Below are positions 36,086-45,871 of a DNA stretch of 64,000 nucleotides, piece after piece. This DNA is from Crocosphaera chwakensis CCY0110. Its GTDB lineage: Bacteria; Cyanobacteriota; Cyanobacteriia; Cyanobacteriales; Microcystaceae. How positions within the stretch are numbered: the stretch's first letter is position 1; each line of letters opens with the position of its first letter. The stretch lies in contig NZ_AAXW01000011.1 in NCBI RefSeq assembly GCF_000169335.1, positions 76,563 through 140,562 on the forward strand. The letters run 5' to 3'. The position numbers and the translations under genes are program-made. The notes below the pieces were generated by a model. That model ran no database searches. It saw nothing but the letters and a program-made list of their open reading frames with translations, and was not told where the DNA came from.

Positions 36086-37915
36086 ATGATTAGATATGGA
36101 TTATCTTGGTTTATTATAGGTGCTGGTGTTGTTTTTTCTTTGTTTTTATTGGGACAAGTTCCTGAAGGAGTTTATTTTAGTGGGGACGGTGGTCTTAAAG
36201 CTTTATTAGCACAACAATTAAGTGAGGGAATTTTTCGCATTGATTTAATCACCCCTGACGCTGAGTGGGTTCGTCAACTGTGGAAGGATGGATTATATCC
36301 TTATGAAGAACCCTTTGTTTACTATTTGAATGATCATTATTATATTACTTTTCCCTATCCTTTTTCTTTAATTACTGCCCCTTTTTACGCTTTATTCGGT
36401 GAACGGGGTTTATATGTTATTCCTTTAGTTTCTACTTGGTTAATTTGGATTAGTTTTAATCTTTACTCTCGCTTTTTTAATTTAAGTTATTTTCAGCAAT
36501 GTTTGTCTTTATTTTTCTTAGTTTTTTCTTCTAATTTAACTTTATACAGTGGAATGTATTGGGAACATACTCTGGCTGTTCTCTTTTGTTTTATTGGAAT
36601 GATTATCTTGTTAGTCCCCAAGGAATCAGTGACAATAAAAGAAGCAATTTTAAGTGGTTTTTTTGTTGGTTTATCGGCTTGGATACGTTCAGAATTTTTA
36701 GCGATGATTGCTACTTTGACCTTTTTGGTAGGAATTATGACAATTTTTAAATTCCTGACCATTAAGAAAAATTCTAATCTATCCAATCTGGCTTATAAAC
36801 TTAAGTTAGATAAACTCTTATATTTAGGGGATAAGGGATGGATTTTTATTTTAGTTATGTATGCCACTATCGGATTATTTTTCATTAGTAATAAATTGAT
36901 ATATGGTCATTTCTTAGGAATTCATGCTCTACAAATTGTTGAAGAGTTTTCTATAATAAGACGTTTAACTGAAGCCTGGGAAAGTTTTCTAGAGATTATT
37001 GTAACGTTTTTTGAGTATTTTCCTGTGGCTTGTTTTTCTTTACTTTATTTATTATTATTCCTCATCACAAAAAGCTTTCAAGAGAAAACAGCTAGCATAA
37101 TTTTTCTGGCTTTAATTGTTTTTTCTTTGATTACTAGCGTCTATTGGGTCAATATTCATGGATTATCAGAAATAAAACTATTTATTAAAACTTATGGAGT
37201 TTTAGTTGTTTTGTCAGCAATATGGTTATTTTTAAGTAGGAAAGAAAACATTAATATTAATCAAAGAATGGCTTTTATTTATGTGATGAGCTTATTATTT
37301 ACCACTGGAGTCGCTTTATTAGTTGATTCGGGTTCCGATGAAATTGCTGTTGGGGGAAAACAATGGGGACAGCGATACCTATTAATCTTGTTGCCTTTTT
37401 TCTCAGTTATGATTGTTCAACAATTGAAATTTTTTCTAGATAACTCAAAATCTTTAATTAAATATTATACAATTTTCTTATTTTCAATCTTCTTGATACT
37501 TGGATTATATAAGAATATGTATTTAGGGACTGTATTTTTTCAGAAAACCCATACAGGAGTTGCTCCTGCGATTGAATTTTTAGCTAATGATTCTCGTCAA
37601 GTTGTGGTCGTTTCCCATCAATATGCAGCTCAGTTATTAGAATCTCCTTTGAGAAAGGATAAACTATTTTTTCGTGTCGATCAACCAGATAATTTAGTTA
37701 AACTAGGTCAAACTTTAATCAAGAATAATAAATCAGAGTTTATTTATGTTTGTTATCCTTATCGTAAATGTGAAATACCTAATTCTTCATCTGAAGAATT
37801 TATAACACAAAATGATGATAACTCTAGTTTTCAAGTTATATTTAATTCTTTAGGAACTAAAGGAAAATATACTATGTATGAGGGAAAACTGATCTCTAAC
37901 AATTCAGTTAACTAA
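36086..37915 (+). CDS. Polytopic GT-C glycosyltransferase-like protein
   Basis: A 609-residue membrane protein with about twelve hydrophobic segments. The first loop (YFSGDGGLKALLAQQLSEG, then a YPYEEPFVYYLNDHYYITFP segment) resembles the first lumenal/periplasmic loop of GT39/GT83-type enzymes, with Asp/Glu in the DxD-like SGDGG. These use polyprenyl-phosphate sugars at the outer face of the inner membrane. The C-terminal 100 residues are soluble. It is divergent from the SGNH-like gene. The exact family is not certain. Confidence 0.65.
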   Translation: MIRYGLSWFIIGAGVVFSLFLLGQVPEGVYFSGDGGLKALLAQQLSEGIFRIDLITPDAEWVRQLWKDGLYPYEEPFVYYLNDHYYITFPYPFSLITAPFYALFGERGLYVIPLVSTWLIWISFNLYSRFFNLSYFQQCLSLFFLVFSSNLTLYSGMYWEHTLAVLFCFIGMIILLVPKESVTIKEAILSGFFVGLSAWIRSEFLAMIATLTFLVGIMTIFKFLTIKKNSNLSNLAYKLKLDKLLYLGDKGWIFILVMYATIGLFFISNKLIYGHFLGIHALQIVEEFSIIRRLTEAWESFLEIIVTFFEYFPVACFSLLYLLLFLITKSFQEKTASIIFLALIVFSLITSVYWVNIHGLSEIKLFIKTYGVLVVLSAIWLFLSRKENININQRMAFIYVMSLLFTTGVALLVDSGSDEIAVGGKQWGQRYLLILLPFFSVMIVQQLKFFLDNSKSLIKYYTIFLFSIFLILGLYKNMYLGTVFFQKTHTGVAPAIEFLANDSRQVVVVSHQYAAQLLESPLRKDKLFFRVDQPDNLVKLGQTLIKNNKSEFIYVCYPYRKCEIPNSSSEEFITQNDDNSSFQVIFNSLGTKGKYTMYEGKLISNNSVN

Positions 37916-38009
37916 GATAAAGTTTATTGTATGCTTAAATTCGACATTAACGAAACAAGCTGATACAATTTAAAATGGAACCTAGTTTTTCCCTATTAAA
38001 TTTAATATC

Positions 38010-38465
38010 ATGATTCAACAAACCAATACTCAAACCATAATCGAAGAAATTACTTACAATGGTCAAGTATTAGCCATTATTCTTCCTTCTGAGTTTCGTC
38101 AACCCGGAATTCATTTTTTCACCCCTGATAGTTTTTCCCAACAACTTGCTTACATGAGACATCCTGAAGGAAAAATTATTAAACCTCATATTCATAAACA
38201 AGTTCGCCGAGAAGTTTTTTATACCCAAGAAGTTTTACTAATAAAAAGGGGTAAACTTCGGGTTGATTTTTATAACGATGACCGAGATTATTTAGAAAGT
38301 CGTATTTTGCAAGGAGGGGATGTTATTCTTTTAATTAAAGGGGGTCATGGCTTTGAAGTATTAGAAGAATTAGAAATGATTGAAGTGAAACAAGGTCCTT
38401 ATGTTGGAGATAACGATAAAGTTCGTTTTTCAGGTATTGATGGAAGTCAAGCCGATGTAAAATAA
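38010..38465 (+). CDS. Cupin-fold protein
   Basis: A 151-residue single-domain cupin. The first motif carries metal-type residues in KPHIHKQVRREVFYTQEVLL, and the second is GGDVILLIKGGHGFEVLEEL. The gene is placed 47 bp before the DegT aminotransferase, an arrangement common in polysaccharide clusters, so it may act on a nucleotide sugar or its precursor. The exact reaction cannot be read. Confidence 0.75.
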   Translation: MIQQTNTQTIIEEITYNGQVLAIILPSEFRQPGIHFFTPDSFSQQLAYMRHPEGKIIKPHIHKQVRREVFYTQEVLLIKRGKLRVDFYNDDRDYLESRILQGGDVILLIKGGHGFEVLEELEMIEVKQGPYVGDNDKVRFSGIDGSQADVK

Positions 38466-38512
38466 AAACTGAGATTATATCAATAACAATTCATCTTTAA
38501 AATGTAATTATT

Positions 38513-39631
38513 ATGGCTGACTTTATCCCTGTTAATGAACCTTTACTTGATGGTAATGAGAAACAATATTTAAACGAGTGTATTGATACAGGGTGGATTT
38601 CCTCAGAAGGTCCTTTTGTCAAAAAGTTTGAAGCAGAATTTGCTCAAACCGTCGGCAGAAAACACGCAATTAGTGTCTGTAATGGTTCCGTTGCTTTAGA
38701 TGCTGCTGTAGTAGCTTTAGACATCCAACCAGGGGATGAGGTCATCTTACCTACTTTTACTATCATATCTTGTGGTGCAGCTATTGTCAGGGCTGGAGGT
38801 ATTCCAGTAGTGGTCGACTGTGACCCCGTTACCTGGAATATGGATGTGAGTCAAATAGAAGTCAAAATTACATCCAAAACAAAAGCGATTATGGTGGTTC
38901 ATATTTATGGTTTACCCGTAGATATGAAACCCGTGTTAGAAATAGCCAATCAACATGGCTTAAAAATTATCGAAGACGCAGCAGAAATGCACGGACAAAC
39001 CTATCGGGGTCAACCTTGTGGTAGTTTTGGGGATATTAGTACCTTTAGCTTTTATCCTAACAAGCACGTTACCACAGGGGAAGGGGGAATGATTGTTACC
39101 GATGATGACGGTTTAGCCGAAAAATGTCAGTCTTTACGAAATCTTTGTTTTCAACCGAAAAGACGGTTTATTCATGAAGAATTAGGCTGGAATTTTCGCT
39201 TTACCAACCTACAAGCTGCTGTCGGTTTAGCGCAATTAGAAAGGTTATCAGAATTTGTGCAACGAAAGCGCAAAATGGGTACTATTTATACAGAATTGTT
39301 ATCCAATATTTCTCAATTAGAATTACCCTTAGTTAAAACCGATTATGCAGAAAATATTTATTGGGTTTATGGGATAGTTTTAAAAGATGAAATTCCTTTT
39401 GATGCAGCAGAAGCAATGCGACGCTTACGAGAGAAAAAAATAGGAACTCGTCCCTTTTTCTGGGGAATGCACGAACAACCCGTATTTCATAAAATGGGAT
39501 TATTAAAAGATATTTCTTGTCCTGTTTCAGAAACATTATCGCGCCGAGGGTTTTATATTCCTAGTGGGTTAGCCTTAACAGAAGACCAAATGAAACAAGT
39601 CGTAATCGCTGTTAAAGAAGTGTTTAGTTAA
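38513..39631 (+). CDS. DegT/DnrJ/EryC1/StrS-family sugar aminotransferase
   Basis: A 372-residue PLP-dependent enzyme that aminates keto-sugars bound to nucleotides. The PLP lysine lies in FSFYPNKHVTTGEGGMIV near residue 184. Other family blocks are EPLLDGNEKQYLNECIDTGW at the N-terminus, DEVILPTFTIISCGAAIVRA, EDAAEMHGQTYRGQPCGSFG and WNFRFTNLQAAVGLAQLERL. Full length. It forms a pair with the upstream cupin gene and fits envelope or O-antigen-like synthesis with the genes at 33-38 kb. Confidence 0.92.
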   Translation: MADFIPVNEPLLDGNEKQYLNECIDTGWISSEGPFVKKFEAEFAQTVGRKHAISVCNGSVALDAAVVALDIQPGDEVILPTFTIISCGAAIVRAGGIPVVVDCDPVTWNMDVSQIEVKITSKTKAIMVVHIYGLPVDMKPVLEIANQHGLKIIEDAAEMHGQTYRGQPCGSFGDISTFSFYPNKHVTTGEGGMIVTDDDGLAEKCQSLRNLCFQPKRRFIHEELGWNFRFTNLQAAVGLAQLERLSEFVQRKRKMGTIYTELLSNISQLELPLVKTDYAENIYWVYGIVLKDEIPFDAAEAMRRLREKKIGTRPFFWGMHEQPVFHKMGLLKDISCPVSETLSRRGFYIPSGLALTEDQMKQVVIAVKEVFS

Positions 39632-39679
39632 AGTGAGAGTAGTGTAAAAATTCGTCTTTGATATTTTTTATATCCTTAT

Positions 39680-39712
39680 TTGTCATTCCGAGGAACGAGG
39701 AATCTCATCTAA
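39680..39712. repeat. Short dispersed palindrome
   Basis: TCATTCCGAGGAACGAGGAATCTCA-type sequence: ATTCC/GGAAT arms around GAGGAACGA. It resembles a common intergenic repeat of cyanobacteria and of the element at 20201 in its TCATT...AATCTC ends. Confidence 0.4.
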
Positions 39713-39730
39713 ACTTAAGGAGTCATTAAA

Positions 39731-40294
39731 ATGGTACAAATACCCTCTAAAAGTTTGACCTTAGCTGAGTTTTTGCAATTACCAGAAACGAAACCAGCAA
39801 AAGAATATATCGATGGTAAAATTATTGATAAACCCATGCCACAAGGGAAACATAGTGCCATTCAAGGGGAATTTGTTACTACTATTAATAGTATCATGAA
39901 ACCGAAACGTATCGCCCGTGCTTTTCCTGAATTAAGGTGTACTTTTGGCGATCGCTCAATTGTTCCCGATGTTGTAGTGGTGACTTGGGATCATATTCCC
40001 CGTGATGAAAATGGAGAAATTGCTAACTTATTTACTATCGCACCAGATTGGACAATTGAGATTTTATCACCGGATCAAAGTCAAACTAAAGTAACTAAAA
40101 ATATTCTACATTGTCTCAAGTATGGCGCACAAATGGGTTGGTTCATTGATCCTAATGAGCAAACTGTATTGATTTATCGTCCTAAACAAGAAACTGAAGT
40201 ATTTGATAAGCTAGATTTAATCCTTCCTGTACCATATTTTGCTAAAGAAATAAAGCTTACGGTTACAGATGTGTTTGCTTGGTTATTAGAATAA
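39731..40294 (+). CDS. Uma2 family (DUF820) nuclease-fold protein
   Basis: A 187-residue member of the same family as the 16242 gene. It has LTLAEFLQLPETKPAKEYID at the start, VPDVVVVTWDHIP, then the acidic-strand motif WTIEILSPDQSQTKVTKNIL and a FIDPNEQTVLIYRP segment. The AAGGAG 7 bases before the ATG supports the start. It stands alone. Confidence 0.85.
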   Translation: MVQIPSKSLTLAEFLQLPETKPAKEYIDGKIIDKPMPQGKHSAIQGEFVTTINSIMKPKRIARAFPELRCTFGDRSIVPDVVVVTWDHIPRDENGEIANLFTIAPDWTIEILSPDQSQTKVTKNILHCLKYGAQMGWFIDPNEQTVLIYRPKQETEVFDKLDLILPVPYFAKEIKLTVTDVFAWLLE

Positions 40295-40388
40295 AACTAA
40301 AAAAATCATCTTATTAACTTTAAAAAATTAGAAATACTCGTCTGCTTTTGTTAAGTCAACTAATCTTTTAAACCTAGTAGTTTGCCAA

Positions 40389-40913
40389 ATGAATGTATCA
40401 AGCTCTTACTGGTATCCAATTTCCTTTTTAATAAGTGGAATCCTTTTAATTTCTGGCACTTTACTCAATACGAATTTGTCCATTCTTGCAGCAGTAATAA
40501 TGTTTTTAATTTGGGATATTGCTTTTATTAGGACTGCTGACAACTTTACGGGTCGGAATGCGAACTTTACCATTCAGCAAGTTGTTCAGGCTCGTTCTTA
40601 CATTTCATATTTCATTCCTTTTTACGGATTACTTGTAGGTCTTCTATTTACAGCTGAAACAGAAAAACGTGTTTTCTTTCTTGAGCTATGTAGCAAAGCT
40701 AAAATACCAGTTTTGCTTCTTTTTACACCATTTTGCTTGGCTTCTATTGTTATTTTACTTTTTCCTCTGCGTGTTTCAGAAGATGTGGAAGGAGTGCGAC
40801 TGACTCCAGCAATTCAAACTTTGATGATAAGCAACTTTTTCATTGAAAAGTGTGTTGTTTTTATTTTCTCACACTGCATTATTCGGCTTTTAGTTGCTTG
40901 GATTGTAAGCTAA
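40389..40913 (+). CDS. Hypothetical membrane protein
   Basis: A 174-residue protein with four hydrophobic segments (about 8-28, 31-48, 73-90 and 107-127) and a final hydrophobic tail (SNFFIEKCVVFIFSHCIIRL). The loop RTADNFTGRNANFTIQQVVQ is Asn/Gln-rich. I do not recognise a family. It has no operon partner and lies next to the wrecked toxin-antitoxin locus. Confidence 0.55.
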   Translation: MNVSSSYWYPISFLISGILLISGTLLNTNLSILAAVIMFLIWDIAFIRTADNFTGRNANFTIQQVVQARSYISYFIPFYGLLVGLLFTAETEKRVFFLELCSKAKIPVLLLFTPFCLASIVILLFPLRVSEDVEGVRLTPAIQTLMISNFFIEKCVVFIFSHCIIRLLVAWIVS

Positions 40914-41124
40914 AAAGTCATAACTTCTGAAAAGAACTACTCCCTCTATTATAGCAATACCTATTATAATAATGGTAGAGATACGTTCAATCAATCAGAA
41001 ACATTGTCTTTGCATCCCTATCAATAACTTACCTAAAATGAAACAGATAAATATTAAAGAAAATAATTCCCTACTTTCAGAATTAATTGATAATATCAAC
41101 GACCTGGCGTGGGGACACAAAAAG

Positions 41125-42317
41125 CTACAAGGTAGATTTAATCAGGGAGATAGCCCGTCGACCTTGTTGGTAATAGGCAGCTTTTCCAGGGCTTAATTGC
41201 ATCAATGCCTGAGATTCAACGTCCAGTAAATCGCAAGAGTCAACCCAATCTTTTCCATGAAGACCGATATAAAAGTTACTGTGTCTTCGTTGCATTTTCT
41301 TATTTTTTCTCACTCTACCCACATATTTTGCTAGTCCTTTGTCTTTAATGATTTTACCAGAAAATGTTGCCATTGAATAGGCTAAAGTGATTACTAATAT
41401 GACAGAAGTAAGGCGATGTCCTGTTAATTTAGTTCTCTCTAAATTATAACCACCTCTCTTAAAGTCTCGAAACATTTCCTCAATTCCAAATCTCTTCTTA
41501 TAAGCCTCAATCGTCTCATCAAGACTCTTTAAGTTGGTAATAATAAACCAAGCTTCTTCTGTATTTACTCCTCGATATCTTCTCTTCCATTTTGCTACTA
41601 TGTTACTTCCTGCAAATCCTCTCGTTTTTGTTACTTTTACACCTTGATAAAATAAAGACATTCCTGGGGATAATCTTAAATGTTTTAACGTTAACCAGAT
41701 TTCTTCTTCTACTTCAATATAGGTGCTTTTCTTTAATCTGAGGGCATAATAAATTTTTTTCTGTCCATTTAACCACTTTGCTAGTTCGACTGAACAGAAT
41801 TCACGGACATCTCACGGTGGCGAATCGAATTCGCCACCCGTGTCCTCCTCTATCCCCTAATACAACGGTTTTGTATTCTTTTAGTAATGGCAATACTCGA
41901 CTCAATATGCTTTTTTGAGTATCAAAGTTACTATTACCTGTATGGTCTAGCAACTCAAAATATAAAGGAATTCCTCTATTATCAATGATTAGACTCACCA
42001 TCAATATATTAATCAATCCCCATTGCGTTCTATCGATAACAATATGTAAGACATTTCCTGGGTCAAATGATTGATTTAACCACTGTTTTATAATGGGTAT
42101 CCACACTCCCTCAATGGTCAAACAAGGTATCTCGAAAAATCGCTTTAATTTTTTTCTGCGGCTCTCGAACAAAATGGGACTCGGAAAACGATTGGCGCGC
42201 CTCTTCTAACCTAACTTTTCTATACACCTGAACCAATTCTCGCACAATTAACAGTATTAAATATTCCGATTTTTTCAAGTATGTTGTTAAATGGTCGTTA
42301 TAAATTTCTGGTAACAT
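41125..42317 (-). pseudogene. IS4-family transposase, broken
   Basis: The N-terminal part (from 42317) reads YLKKSEYLILLIVRELVQVY. A one-base slip leads to the next frame (FESRRKKLKRFFEIPCLTIE). The DDE positions are VIDRTQWG (D), VVLGDR (D) and the YREK signature YKKRFGIEEMFRDFK. The 46-bp palindrome sits directly after VVLGDR, before the expected EFCSVEL sequence. Between them the frame is lost. Confidence 0.85.
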
Positions 42318-42395
42318 TTTGGGCTGTACAGCGAGCGCTTAAAAAAGAGCATCTTTCTTTTTACCACGTTTTGCTCAAACCGTCATTTGGTCGAA

Positions 42396-44130
42396 CTTTC
42401 AACTGAACTTACCCCATACAAATCTACTAAAATATCCTAAAACCCTTATCCATCAATGGATACAGACATCAACTCTTGTTAACGTACCCATGTAAATTGT
42501 AATATTTATTAATAGACAGCCATAAGGGAAGTAAGCTAAAATAGTAGTCATGTATATAGAGCGTGTGCCTATAGGATTAGATAAGATTATTGCTGGTAAG
42601 ACCTCTCGAATTAGAAACTTAGTTTTGGGGATGATCATCGCTAGGATTATCAATCCTAAATCCAAATTAGCCACAGCTAGAGGATTTCATGAAAAAACTT
42701 GTAGCAATAGTTTAGGAAAAGTATTGAATTTAGAAAAAGCTGATGAGGATGAACTCTATGAGGCTTTAGACTGGTTATTAAATAAACAAGAGAAAATTGA
42801 AAATAAATTAGCTAGTCTTTATTTAGATAATGGCTCATTGATTTTATATGATGTTACCTCAACTTACCTAGAGGGTAACGGGTGTGAATTAGGAAAATAC
42901 GGATATAATAGGGATAAGAAGAAAGGGAAAACTCAAATAGTCTTTGGACTAATATGTGATAAAAATGGTTGCCCTATCGCTGTAGAAGTTTTTGAAGGAA
43001 ACACCTCAGATACTAGCACATTCTTGAGTCAAATAGAGAAAGTTAGGAAACGGTTTGGGGTGAAGAATGTAGTGTGGGTGACAGATAGAGGAATCTTAAC
43101 ATCTTCAAACATTAAAGAGTTAGTTAAACCAGTAGAAGGGTTAGATTATATAAGTGGTTTAACTAAAGCAAGCATCAGAAAATTGGCGGAAGTAGAAGCA
43201 ATTCAATTAGGATTATTTGATGAGGTAAATCTAGTTGAGTTTGAAAACGAAGATTACCCAGATGAAAGATTAATTGCCTGTCGAAATCCCTTGGTAGCTG
43301 CTAAAAACAAGAAACAAAGAGAGGCATTATTAAAAATAGCAGAAGAACAATTTGAGTTAATTATTGAAGCTATAAAAAGGGAAAAAAGAGCTTTGAAAGG
43401 AGCCGATAAAATAGCTTTAAGAGTGGGAAAGGTCTTAAACAAGTATAAAATCAACAAATATTATAATTTAGACATCACAGATTCAGGATTTACTTATGAG
43501 CGTAAAAAAGAATTAATCTCAGAAGAAATAGCATTAGATGGGGTTTATATTCTCAGAACTTCTGTAGATAAAACTATGATGAATGATTTTGAAGTCGTTA
43601 AAGCTTATAAAAGTTTGTCTTCGGTGGAAGAAGCCTTCCGTTGTTATAAATCTATTGATTTGAAAGTTCGTCCTATTTATCATTATAAGGGAGATAGAGT
43701 GAAAGCACATATTTTTTTGTGTATGTTAGCTTATTACGTTGAATGGCATTTAAAACAAAAATTAGCCCCTTTATTATTTGAAGATGAAGAAATTGATGAT
43801 AACTGTCTTGATGTCATCAAAGCTCGTCGCAGTGATTCTGCTATTGCTAAAGATAGAAAGAAACGCACTGAAAACAATCTCCCAGTTCACAGCTTCCGTA
43901 CTTTACTAGAAGATTTGGGGACAATTTGCTTGAATACAGTTGAGTGTACTTTAGAGAGTGGAAAATACGTTTTTGACAAGATAACTCGACCCACTGAACT
44001 ACAACAAAAAGCTTTAAATTTGTTAGGTATTTCTTCTATTTGTACCCAGTAATGACCCCTAGCTTATTCGGCGTATCCCTGATACAGCATACGTTATGGC
44101 GTTTTGTCAAAGGGGAAGTTCAGTTTCAAG
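42396..44130 (+). mobile_element. IS1634-like element nested in the IS4-like element
   Basis: CTTTCAACTGAACTTACCCC at 42396 and the complement of GGGGAAGTTCAGTTTCAAG ending 44130 form imperfect inverted repeats around the transposase gene. I found no target duplication, so the ends are approximate. Removing it leaves an IS4 element of normal size. Confidence 0.6.
42550..44052 (+). CDS. IS1634-family transposase, N-terminally deleted
   Basis: A 500-residue DDE transposase. It begins MYIERVP, the usual IS1634 start, then jumps to IGLDKIIAGKTSRIRNLVLG. From family memory about 80 residues between these points are missing. The catalytic region is present: LILYDVTSTYLEG, VVWVTDRGI and the C-terminal SVEEAFRCYKSIDLKVRPIY with the acidic residue. 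The frame itself is open. Whether it still transposes is doubtful. Confidence 0.85.
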   Translation: MYIERVPIGLDKIIAGKTSRIRNLVLGMIIARIINPKSKLATARGFHEKTCSNSLGKVLNLEKADEDELYEALDWLLNKQEKIENKLASLYLDNGSLILYDVTSTYLEGNGCELGKYGYNRDKKKGKTQIVFGLICDKNGCPIAVEVFEGNTSDTSTFLSQIEKVRKRFGVKNVVWVTDRGILTSSNIKELVKPVEGLDYISGLTKASIRKLAEVEAIQLGLFDEVNLVEFENEDYPDERLIACRNPLVAAKNKKQREALLKIAEEQFELIIEAIKREKRALKGADKIALRVGKVLNKYKINKYYNLDITDSGFTYERKKELISEEIALDGVYILRTSVDKTMMNDFEVVKAYKSLSSVEEAFRCYKSIDLKVRPIYHYKGDRVKAHIFLCMLAYYVEWHLKQKLAPLLFEDEEIDDNCLDVIKARRSDSAIAKDRKKRTENNLPVHSFRTLLEDLGTICLNTVECTLESGKYVFDKITRPTELQQKALNLLGISSICTQ

Positions 44131-44290
44131 CCGTGTCCCCACGCCAGATCAACGACTCTAATGAAGCTACAATGATTACAGTTGATAATCAGAAACAAGC
44201 TGTATTAGTTTCAGTTAATGAATGGAATTCAATTCAAGAAACCCTTTATCTACTATCAATCCCTGGAGTAAAGGATGATTTAATTGAAGG

Positions 44291-45812
44291 GTAAGGATTC
44301 AGGTGGCAAATATTGACAAACAGGCTGACTGCGCTAAAGTAACGGTATGAGTCAAACTGAACCAGGAGTACAGTTAAATTCAGACGAATTAAACCAACTG
44401 TCAAAATCTGGGTTGGTACAAATTATCTTGGCTCAACAGAAACTTATCGAGCAGCTACAAAAAGAAATAGAAAAATTAAAGCTCAGTCGTAATTTAGATA
44501 GCCAAACCTCATCAAAACCCCCATCAACAGACTTATTGAAAAAGTCTGAGAAGGCTAAAACAACTGAAGACGATAAGGATAAGAAAAGAAAACCAGGGGG
44601 ACAACCTGGACATAAGGGAAAAACAAGGAAAGGCTTTGGGAGAATTGACAGAATTCAAATCTTGCAACCATCAATATGTAGTCACTGTGGTCAAACAGAA
44701 TTATTAATAGAACCAGTGAAAGTTGATTCTCAGCAGGTAGCACAACTGGTAGATAAACCCATTGAGGTAGTAGAATATCATCGTCATCATTGTCGCTGTG
44801 GGCATTGTGGTGAAGTGACCAAAGCGAATTGGTCGCCCAAGACCGTCCCAGGACAAGATTTAGGAGTGAAGTTACAAGCTTTTCTGGGATGGTTAGGGAA
44901 TTATGGACATCTACCTTATGAAAAGCAACAAGAGATGTTGTGGGAGTTAGGGCAAATTGAGATAGGTATGGGGACCATCGTAGCCACCAATCAACGAGTA
45001 GAAACAGCCATTAATCCGTCGGTTGAACAATTATCCAAGTGGGTCAAAGTAGAACAACCCCCAATTCATGTTGATGAAACACCCTGGCCAGTGAAGGGAG
45101 TCAAAGAATGGTTGTGGGTATTTACCAATCAACTTTTCTGCCTGTTTCGGGCTGCTGATACTAGGGGGCGTAAGGAATTAGAAGATCAGTTAGGCCATGA
45201 ATATGGTGGTGTTTTAAGTAGTGATGATTTGGGAGTTTACAATGGTTATACTGTTGTTGCTCAACAGAAATGTTTGGCACATTTACGCCGTCACTTTCAG
45301 CGATTAATAAAAACTCCAGGTCAATATAACAAAACCATCGGTCAAACTTTTCTCAAATTAATTGATGAAGCTTTCCGTCATTATCGTATTTGGCAAAACG
45401 ATAAGAATAGGCATGGTTATCAAGTTTGGGCAAGACAATTCAAAGATAAGATAAAGATAGCCACAGAAGAATGGAAGCCTAAAGCCGGTTATGAAGCCGG
45501 AAAACTTTTGCGAAACCTTCGGCAAAAGGCAGAGCAATGGTGGTATTTTCTGGAGCATCCAGAGATCCCCCCTGATAATAATCTTGCTGAAAGATCCTTA
45601 AGATTAGCCATCACGAAACGGAAAGTTAGTGGGGGTTCAAGAAGCATGGAACGATTTAAACAAACAGCTAACTTATTGACGGTTATTCAAACTTGTCGTC
45701 GTCAAGAACGTTCGGTGATTGATTTTTTCGAGAAGTCATTAATAGCCAAAGTCGGTCATCCGAATTGTTTGTTTCCTTCCCTAATTCCTAACTTCTAGAC
45801 CTGAATCCTTAC
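44291..45812 (+). mobile_element. IS66-family element, copy 2
   Basis: 1522 bp with ends GTAAGGATTCAGGT and its complement, as in copy 1. The exact 8-bp target duplication ATTGAAGG lies at 44283-44290 and 45813-45820. It interrupts the third quarter of the antitoxin gene. Orientation is opposite to copy 1. Confidence 0.95.
44347..45798 (+). CDS. IS66-family transposase
   Basis: A 483-residue transposase, identical by eye to that of copy 1 except Ser for Pro near residue 12 (VQLNSDELNQ). All DDE residues and the zinc finger are present, so it is probably able to act. Near-identity of the copies shows recent movement. Confidence 0.95.
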   Translation: MSQTEPGVQLNSDELNQLSKSGLVQIILAQQKLIEQLQKEIEKLKLSRNLDSQTSSKPPSTDLLKKSEKAKTTEDDKDKKRKPGGQPGHKGKTRKGFGRIDRIQILQPSICSHCGQTELLIEPVKVDSQQVAQLVDKPIEVVEYHRHHCRCGHCGEVTKANWSPKTVPGQDLGVKLQAFLGWLGNYGHLPYEKQQEMLWELGQIEIGMGTIVATNQRVETAINPSVEQLSKWVKVEQPPIHVDETPWPVKGVKEWLWVFTNQLFCLFRAADTRGRKELEDQLGHEYGGVLSSDDLGVYNGYTVVAQQKCLAHLRRHFQRLIKTPGQYNKTIGQTFLKLIDEAFRHYRIWQNDKNRHGYQVWARQFKDKIKIATEEWKPKAGYEAGKLLRNLRQKAEQWWYFLEHPEIPPDNNLAERSLRLAITKRKVSGGSRSMERFKQTANLLTVIQTCRRQERSVIDFFEKSLIAKVGHPNCLFPSLIPNF

Positions 45813-45871
45813 ATTGAAGGAAAAAATACAGATTGGGAAGACTGTACCCCTTTTGAAGAAATAGAATGGTG

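Larger units (their letters stand above)
41104..44147 (-). mobile_element. IS4-like element, carrying a nested IS1634-like element
   Basis: Ends CTGGCGTGGGGACAC at 41104 and its complement ending 44147. The exact 9-bp target duplication ATCAACGAC lies at 41095-41103 and 44148-44156. Without the inner element (about 42396-44130) it is about 1.3 kb, a normal IS4 size. The minus-strand transposase is broken by a 46-bp palindromic insertion at 41803-41848 and by one extra T near 42185. It is therefore inactive. Confidence 0.85.

Noticed and set aside
40972..41196. Open frame of 74 codons as a gene of its own
   Set aside because: It is the 5' part of the antitoxin gene fused by chance with the end of the IS4-like element; the real start is the ATG at 41038.
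44040..44294. Open frame of 84 codons as a gene of its own
   Set aside because: It joins IS sequence to the middle part of the antitoxin and crosses the IS4-like end at 44147.
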